A DNA stretch of 55,528 bases from positions 1-55,528 of the forward strand of contig CAZPIB010000001.1 of the NCBI GenBank assembly GCA_964586815.1. Reading direction: 5' to 3'. A model generated the notes under the pieces. The model was not told where the DNA came from, searched no databases, and saw only the letters and a list, made by a program, of their open reading frames with translations. This DNA is from CAWUJK01 sp964586815. GTDB lineage: Bacteria > Patescibacteriota > Gracilibacteria > BD1-5 > UBA6164. Shown here one piece after another: positions 51,345 to 55,528 of this stretch. Position 1 is the first letter of the stretch, and every line of letters starts with the position of its first letter. The position numbers and the translations under genes were made by a program.

Positions 51345-51845
51345 ATGAAAGAAAATATAAAAATGGAAAATTTATGTTATAAAGAAAAAATAAAAAGATA
51401 TAAACAAGAATTAAATGAACTATTAAAAGAAATAGAAAATTTAGGTGAATTCAAAATGTGAAATACTTTTGAAATTAATTCTGAAAAATTTTTTAAGAAA
51501 TTCACTATAAAAAAATGACAAAATATTGAAATTATAGGGATAAGTAAGCCAGAAGACTCAACAAAAACAACTACAATAGAATTTAAAACAGGAGAAAGTG
51601 AAGAAATATATGCATTATCACAATGAATATTTATGATTAATTTTTGTAAGGCCAATTCAATAAAGCAAGATGAATTAAGAAAAAAATCAAAATGTCTTGA
51701 AAAAGAATTAGAAAAATTACAAGGAAAAGTAAGTTGAAATGAAAAATTAAAAGGTGAAGTAAATAAGACTAAAAATAAAATTTCAAAATTATTAGAAATG
51801 GCTAATTTATTAAAACAACTCTTTTTAAAAAGTAAAAAACAATAA
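51345..51845 (+). CDS. Coiled-coil protein of unknown function
   Basis: 166 residues, not recognised. A helical N-terminus (YKEKIKRYKQELNELLKEIE), a beta segment in the middle (KKFTIKKGQNIEIIGIS, TKTTTIEFKTGESEEIYALS) and a long C-terminal coiled coil (KCLEKELEKLQGKVSGNEKL). The ATG at 51363 is an alternative start. No secretion signal. The pairing with the preceding 82-residue protein could be a two-part unit; no toxin-antitoxin family is recognised. The gene is followed by a terminator. Confidence 0.55.
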
Positions 51846-51861
51846 TATCTATTGTTTTTTT
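51835..51861 (+). terminator. Rho-independent terminator
   Basis: AAAAAACAATA-ATATC-TATTGTTTTTT hairpin with T-run, overlapping the stop codon of the coiled-coil gene. Confidence 0.8.
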
Positions 51862-51908
51862 TAAGGATTATTTTAATATAAATATATTATTAATTAATTT
51901 AAAATAAA

Positions 51909-52739
51909 ATGATAAAAAGCCAAACTCCAATACTTTTTTTTGACACTGAGACTACAGGGATTTTAAAAGATGAAAAATGAAATATAACTTCAAATTGAAG
52001 TATGATTCAATTAGCTTATAGAAAACTAGAAGATTGAAAAAAAACTGATAAAAATTATTTTTTTATGACTGATACTAGGATTGAAATTGGTTCAATGGCT
52101 GTTCATGGAATTTATCCAAAAATGTTAAAAGAAAAATCAGAAGAAAAATATTTAGATGATAATATGAGAAGTAAGCTTGAAAAAGAATTTACACAAAATA
52201 TTTTGGTTGCACATAATATGGATTTTGATAAAGATGTTATGCAAAAAGAAAATATTAAAATGTGAGATAAATTAATTGATACTTTGAAAATTGCAAAAGT
52301 ACTATGGAGTGAATGAGTATTGCAAAATAGTTTGTGAGAAGAGCCTGAATATGTAAATTTACAATATTTAAGATACTTCTTTGAATTATATGAAATAAAT
52401 AATTCTGACTGAATTTCTGAATGCACAACTGCTCATGATGCTTTTTGAGATGTTGTTGTTTTAGAAAATATATTTTATAATTTATTTAGTATTATTAAAA
52501 ATAAGTTAAATTTAGAAAATAATGAGGTTTTGGAAATAATGATAAGTATGACTAGAAAAGAGTTTATTCTTATAAAAACTATGAGAATAGGAAAGTATAG
52601 AGGTAAAAGTTTTGAAGAAGTTTCTCAAATTGATCCAAGTTATTTAAATTGGATTATATGAGCTGATTTTACAGAAGATATTAAATATACTTGTAAGGTT
52701 TGGCTTAGGAAAATTGAAGATAGAAAATACTTTAGTTAA
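51909..52739 (+). CDS. DEDDh 3'-5' exonuclease with ExoX-like C-terminal domain
   Basis: 276 residues. ILFFDTETTGI gives the first Asp-Glu pair (Exo I), NILVAHNMDFDKDVM the second Asp (Exo II), TAHDAFGDVVVLENI the HxxxD pair (Exo III); Gly in AFGD is TGA. The family covers DnaQ/epsilon-type proofreaders and ExoX. The C-terminal 60 residues (MRIGKYRGKSFEEVSQIDPS, YLNWIIGADFTED) match the ExoX-C (DUF3820-like) element with KxRGK-SFEEV. A proofreading or repair enzyme for single strands. Divergent spacing suggests own promoter in 51846-51908. Confidence 0.88.
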
Positions 52740-52763
52740 AATAAATTTATAATCAAATTTTAA

Positions 52764-53147
52764 ATGTATACATATATAAAAAAGTCTCCTTTTAGTTTTG
52801 ATGAAACTTTGGATGAGCTTAGAATTGCTTTTTCTCAGAAAGGATTTTGAGTAGTTTCTAATATAGATATTAGTAAAAAAATTAGAGAAAAAGTTAATCC
52901 AAATTTTTGACTCTATACTAATCTGGGGTTTTGTAAACCAGAATTAGCCAATAAATACTTATCAGAAGATATAAATATATGAGTATTTATGCCATGTAAT
53001 ATTTCAGTTTATGAACAATATTGAGATATATATATATCAGCCTGATTACCAGAAAATATAATAAGTAAAGTTATAAAAAATAAAAATTTAAATAGCTTAA
53101 GTTCTGAGATTTCAAAAACTATGAAAGAAATAGTTGATAGCATATAA
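52764..53147 (+). CDS. DUF302-family protein
   Basis: 127 residues. SFDETLDELRIAFSQKGFGV, VSNIDISKKIREKVNPNFGL, YTNLGFCKPELANKYLSEDI, NIGVFMPCNISVYEQYGDIY match DUF302, a small alpha/beta fold with a conserved Cys-Pro (GFCKP, MPCN). Its activity is unknown. 24 bases after the exonuclease. Confidence 0.85.
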
Positions 53148-53255
53148 ATAATATTATAATAGTAATTATACAAATTAATATATAATATTTTTTATAAAAA
53201 TTCTATTTAAATATATTTTATATACTACTTTTTTAAATTTTAATTTTTTTAAATT
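53148..53255. other. AT-rich intergenic region
   Basis: 108 bases of nearly pure A/T. Contains TATATTTTATATA strings; no clear promoter or RNA gene. Confidence 0.3.
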
Positions 53256-53771
53256 ATGAAAATATTTTTTCTCACAATAATAGTATTATTATCATTTTTA
53301 TGGTTATGGCTTTCATTTTCTTTATTTAGGCTAAATTCTGAAGAGATGACTAATAGTATACTTTATGAAATAATTTTTTTTGTAGGAATTATTGTTTTTG
53401 GTTTTTTTATGGGTAGATTCTTTTGTTTTTCTGAAAATATAAAAAAATGACAAAAAATATTTTTTACAAAAAATAAAGAAAAATCAGAAGAAGAAAAAAA
53501 TGATAACAATTTAAAAATCATAGAGTGAATATGATCAAAAATAGAGGACCTTTTAAAATTAAATTGAATAACAAATATTAAAGAGTTAAGTGATTCTAGT
53601 TATGATGAAATAAAGATTATTCTAGAAAAAACTTGAGAAGAATTTAGAGTCATAAATCTTAGATCTTGGCCTTATCAAGCTGAGCTTGCTCACACAAAAC
53701 AATGGGGAAAACTCAGAGAATATCAAGATTTTCTAATATGATGATTATCAAAAAGTGAATTTAATAAATAA
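53256..53771 (+). CDS. Membrane protein with cytoplasmic helix-hairpin-helix domain
   Basis: 171 residues. Two N-terminal membrane segments (MKIFFLTIIVLLSFLWLWLS and LYEIIFFVGIIVFGFFMGRF). After a Lys/Glu linker comes LKIIEGIGSKIEDLLKLNGI with TNIKELSDSSYDEIKIILEK, a helix-hairpin-helix of the Pol-beta thumb or DUF4332 type. Then comes FRVINLRSWPYQAELAHTKQ WGKLREYQDFLIGG, the widespread tail following such domains. HhH domains bind DNA or serve as protein docking points. TGA codons interrupt the standard-code reading after residue 64. Confidence 0.8.
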
Positions 53772-53772
53772 A

Positions 53773-53815
53773 AATTAATAAAAAAATTAAATTTCATTTA
53801 ATTTTTTTATTAATT
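53773..53815. terminator. Bidirectional terminator between convergent genes
   Basis: ATTAATAAAAAAATTAAAT ... ATTTAATTTTTTTATTAAT forms a 17-19 bp A/T stem with a loop near TTC. It overlaps the last codons of radA (minus) and lies 2 bases past the HhH gene (plus). Confidence 0.85.
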
Positions 53816-55115
53816 GTGAGATATTTTTAATTTGTAGTAATTTTATTTTTTTAGAATTATTTTTTATTTCTGGACAAAAAATTCTTTTAAATCACATTTT
53901 TTCAGCTTCTTTTATTCTTTTTTCAATATGTATTGGTTTTTTGATAATTCATGTTAGAGATATTTCTCAAATAAAAATAGTATCTTTTGGAAGAGGTTTA
54001 TTTATTTTACTTGATATTATTGAAGCAGCAATAGATAAATCAATTCATGGCTCATCTATTTTTAGTCATCTAGTTATATTTGTATACACATCATGTGAAT
54101 CGAGAGTTATTCAAGTATATTTTCATAAAACAGCAATTATTAAATCCAATTTAGAAGAATTGATTCATCTAGATGACCTTTTAGGATAACCAAATTTTGT
54201 ATAAGTTGTAAGGCTTTCAGTTTCTATAATTAAAGCTCTAGTTCATTCTATAGTTATACTTAAGCTAGAACCAATAGTTGCTTCATTATTATTTATAAAC
54301 TCAAGACCTGGATTTGTTATATCTTTAAGTCCAGATTCTAGCATTTTAAATAATCAAATCTCAGAAGTATTTCAAAATCTATTTTTTAAAGCCCTTAAGA
54401 TTCTTAGATTATCATATTTTTCTCATTCAAAAAATAAAACAGTATCAACCATATGCTCAAGAGCTTTAGGGCCTGCAATTTCTCACTGTTTATTTATATG
54501 TCAGACTATAAAAACAGCTACATTATTAGTTTTTCAGTACTTAGTTAAAAGCTCAGCAATGTGTCTTACCTGAGAAATACTTCAAGACACAGATTGAAGT
54601 GAGCTTGAATGAATAACTGAAATAGAATCAATTATTAAAATATCACATTTATTTTTCTTTAAAGTTTCAAGTATATTTTCTATATTATTTTCAGCCAACA
54701 ATTGTATATTATCTCCACAAACTCAAAGTCTTGAGGCTCTATTTCAAATTTGATACTCAGTTTCTTCTCAACTAATATATATTATTTTTTTATCACAAAT
54801 CCATTTACCAAGCTCTAAAGTAATAGTAGATTTTCAAATTCCAGGCTCTCAAGTCAAAAGAGTAATTCATCAAGGAGTTATTCATCAACCCATAACAGAA
54901 TTTAGCTCACTAGAGCTTGTTATAATTTTTTCTAGTTTTTTATCTTTTTTAATTTCTATTATCTTTTGCAGGGTTTGTGCTTTTCACTTTTTAGCTTGAG
55001 TATTACCAGAAACTTTTGTCTCTTTAAATTCTTTAACAGTAGACCAAGCTTTACAAAAATCACACTGCCCAGACCATTTTATACTCTCATTTCAACAATC
55101 TGTACAAATATACAT
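53787..55115 (-). CDS. radA: DNA repair protein RadA (Sms)
   Basis: 442 residues. RadA drives branch migration in recombination and transformation. Zinc finger CTDCGNES with QCDFCKAW at the N-terminus; GGGITPGGITLLTGEPGIGK then ST gives the Walker A; ILIIDSISVIHSSS the Walker B; LRALKNRFGNTSEIGLFKM the RadA KNRFG motif; a Lon-type C-terminal domain (GINSSKLDLIIAVLGKYTGI, DLSIAASIISSKINKPLP) closes the protein. UGA encodes Gly in the Walker A loop. Starts at ATG 55115. Confidence 0.95.
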
Positions 55116-55362
55116 ATTTTTTTATTATTAATATTTTATATAAGTATATAAAAGATATATAAAAATTCAAATTATTTTTTACTTAATATATAATTACAAA
55201 AAAAAATCATACTTAGATATTTTTAAGATTTCGAATAATAAAAATAAATAAACCTGTAATCTCAAAATACTAAAATTTACCATACTAAAAAAATGTTAAA
55301 CTAAATAACTTAGCTTAACATTTTAAATATATATTTTTCACTATCTTCTTAAAAAAATCAAA
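55116..55362. other. Intergenic region with terminator of edge gene
   Basis: About 247 bases. It must hold the radA promoter (minus), but no clear box could be picked. AAAATGTTAA ... TTAACATTTT (about 55291-55325), with a T-run on the minus strand, terminates the gene that enters from the right. No RNA gene is seen. Confidence 0.5.
55291..55325 (-). terminator. Rho-independent terminator of the propeller-repeat gene
   Basis: AAAATGTTAA arm (55291-55300 region), loop ACTAAATAACTTAGC and TTAACATTTT. On the minus strand it is followed by seven T, 38 bases after the stop of the edge gene. Confidence 0.75.
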
Positions 55363-55528
55363 TTAATACAATTTAGATGCTCACTTCCTAGTACCAAACC
55401 ACATATTTCAATCAGAGTCTTGAGCTATTGATATTACACCATTACTAACCAATCAATCTGACGTAGTGTATGAAGTCCAACTAGTTCAGTCAAACTTAGA
55501 TACTCATCAATCAGTACCAAACCACATA
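55363..55528 (-). CDS. C-terminal end of a propeller-repeat protein (partial)
   Basis: Only the last 54 codons are in the window; the gene continues past its right edge. It carries WFGTDGGVSKFDGTSWTSYT, TSDGLVSNGVISIAQDSDGN and MWFGTRKGASKLY, which are two-component-regulator propeller (Reg_prop) repeats, about 40 residues each. Such repeats form sensory or surface beta-propellers. GC content is visibly higher than in the rest of the window, with ACG and GTC codons, which suggests either selection on the repeats or transfer. The repeat unit is nearly identical at both ends of the visible piece (ATGTGGTTTGGTACT). Confidence 0.75.

Noticed and set aside
51077..51845. Toxin-antitoxin call for the two orphan genes
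   Set aside because: Size and pairing are suggestive but no toxin or antitoxin motif could be recognised.
1450..54189. Many genes look broken by in-frame TGA under the standard code
   Set aside because: The TGA positions match conserved glycines and reading continues correctly to TAA or TAG, so they are sense codons, not nonsense mutations.
1..55528. CRISPR array, rRNA, insertion sequence or transposase, integrase, phage genes
   Set aside because: No direct-repeat arrays with spacers, no rRNA motifs and no recombinase or transposase motifs were seen in any frame.

Overview
The window comes from a very AT-rich bacterium that reads UGA as glycine (translation table 25), as in Gracilibacteria/BD1-5 and Absconditabacteria/SR1 of the Candidate Phyla Radiation (CPR). 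The evidence is internal. Nearly every gene has in-frame TGA codons, and they fall on invariant glycines: the PP-loop of MnmA, the Walker A loops of PilT, PilB and RadA, GPGSFTG of TsaB, and many ribosomal-protein glycines. Every gene whose end I could place stops at TAA or TAG. All coordinates below were obtained by reading TGA as Gly, so most genes are longer than a standard-code ORF caller would report.

Layout. (1) 1-2.1 kb: a beta-barrel-like protein resembling LpxR/DUF2219 (minus) and a membrane-anchored pseudopilin-like protein (plus). (2) 2.2-12.7 kb: a compact S10/spc ribosomal operon, rplC to rplO plus secY, without rpmD (uL30 is known to be missing in CPR), followed by an HU gene. 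(3) 13-18.8 kb: a surface protein with an LPXTG-like C-terminus, FolD, a PEGA-like lipid-anchored or membrane protein, a GNAT acetyltransferase, MnmA, and an alpha-2-macroglobulin-like protein without its thioester motif. (4) 18.8-27.5 kb: envelope genes, including a prepilin-like protein, a FecR/Ig-like protein, a DUF916-like surface protein with a cytoplasmic helix-hairpin-helix tail, a phospholipase D-like protein and a large unknown membrane protein. (5) 27.5-33 kb: rpmE, tRNA-Leu, tRNA-Tyr, tRNA-Thr, rplS, two SlyD/FKBP-type isomerases (one a lipoprotein) and mfd with an apparent one-base frameshift. (6) 33-36.7 kb: tsaB, a bacterial PH-domain protein and a secreted beta-propeller protein. 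(7) 36.7-46.9 kb: a long minus-strand cluster, transcribed rbfA, ftsQ-like, PilB-N-domain-like, PKD protein, pilB, a SpoIIE/RsbU-type phosphatase, pilC, pilT. (8) 47-55.5 kb: rpsU, an NhaP-type antiporter, an MBL-like protein, Nudix, a Cys-tailed small protein, two orphan genes, a DEDDh exonuclease, DUF302, a membrane HhH protein, radA and the edge of a propeller-repeat gene.

How it fits together. The housekeeping genes (ribosome, Sec, tRNA modification, DNA repair) are normal for a reduced CPR genome. The accessory part is mostly cell surface: a type IV pilus machine with both assembly and retraction ATPases, a phosphatase encoded between pilB and pilC, and several surface proteins. This suits an attached, host-dependent lifestyle, but that is inference. 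Five copies or near-copies of a GC-richer motif around AAGTGCCCTTGGGG are scattered through the window, and two of them supply the first codons of unrelated membrane proteins. Two runs of 100 N are each flanked by identical 55-bp direct repeats and look like assembly joins rather than real gaps.
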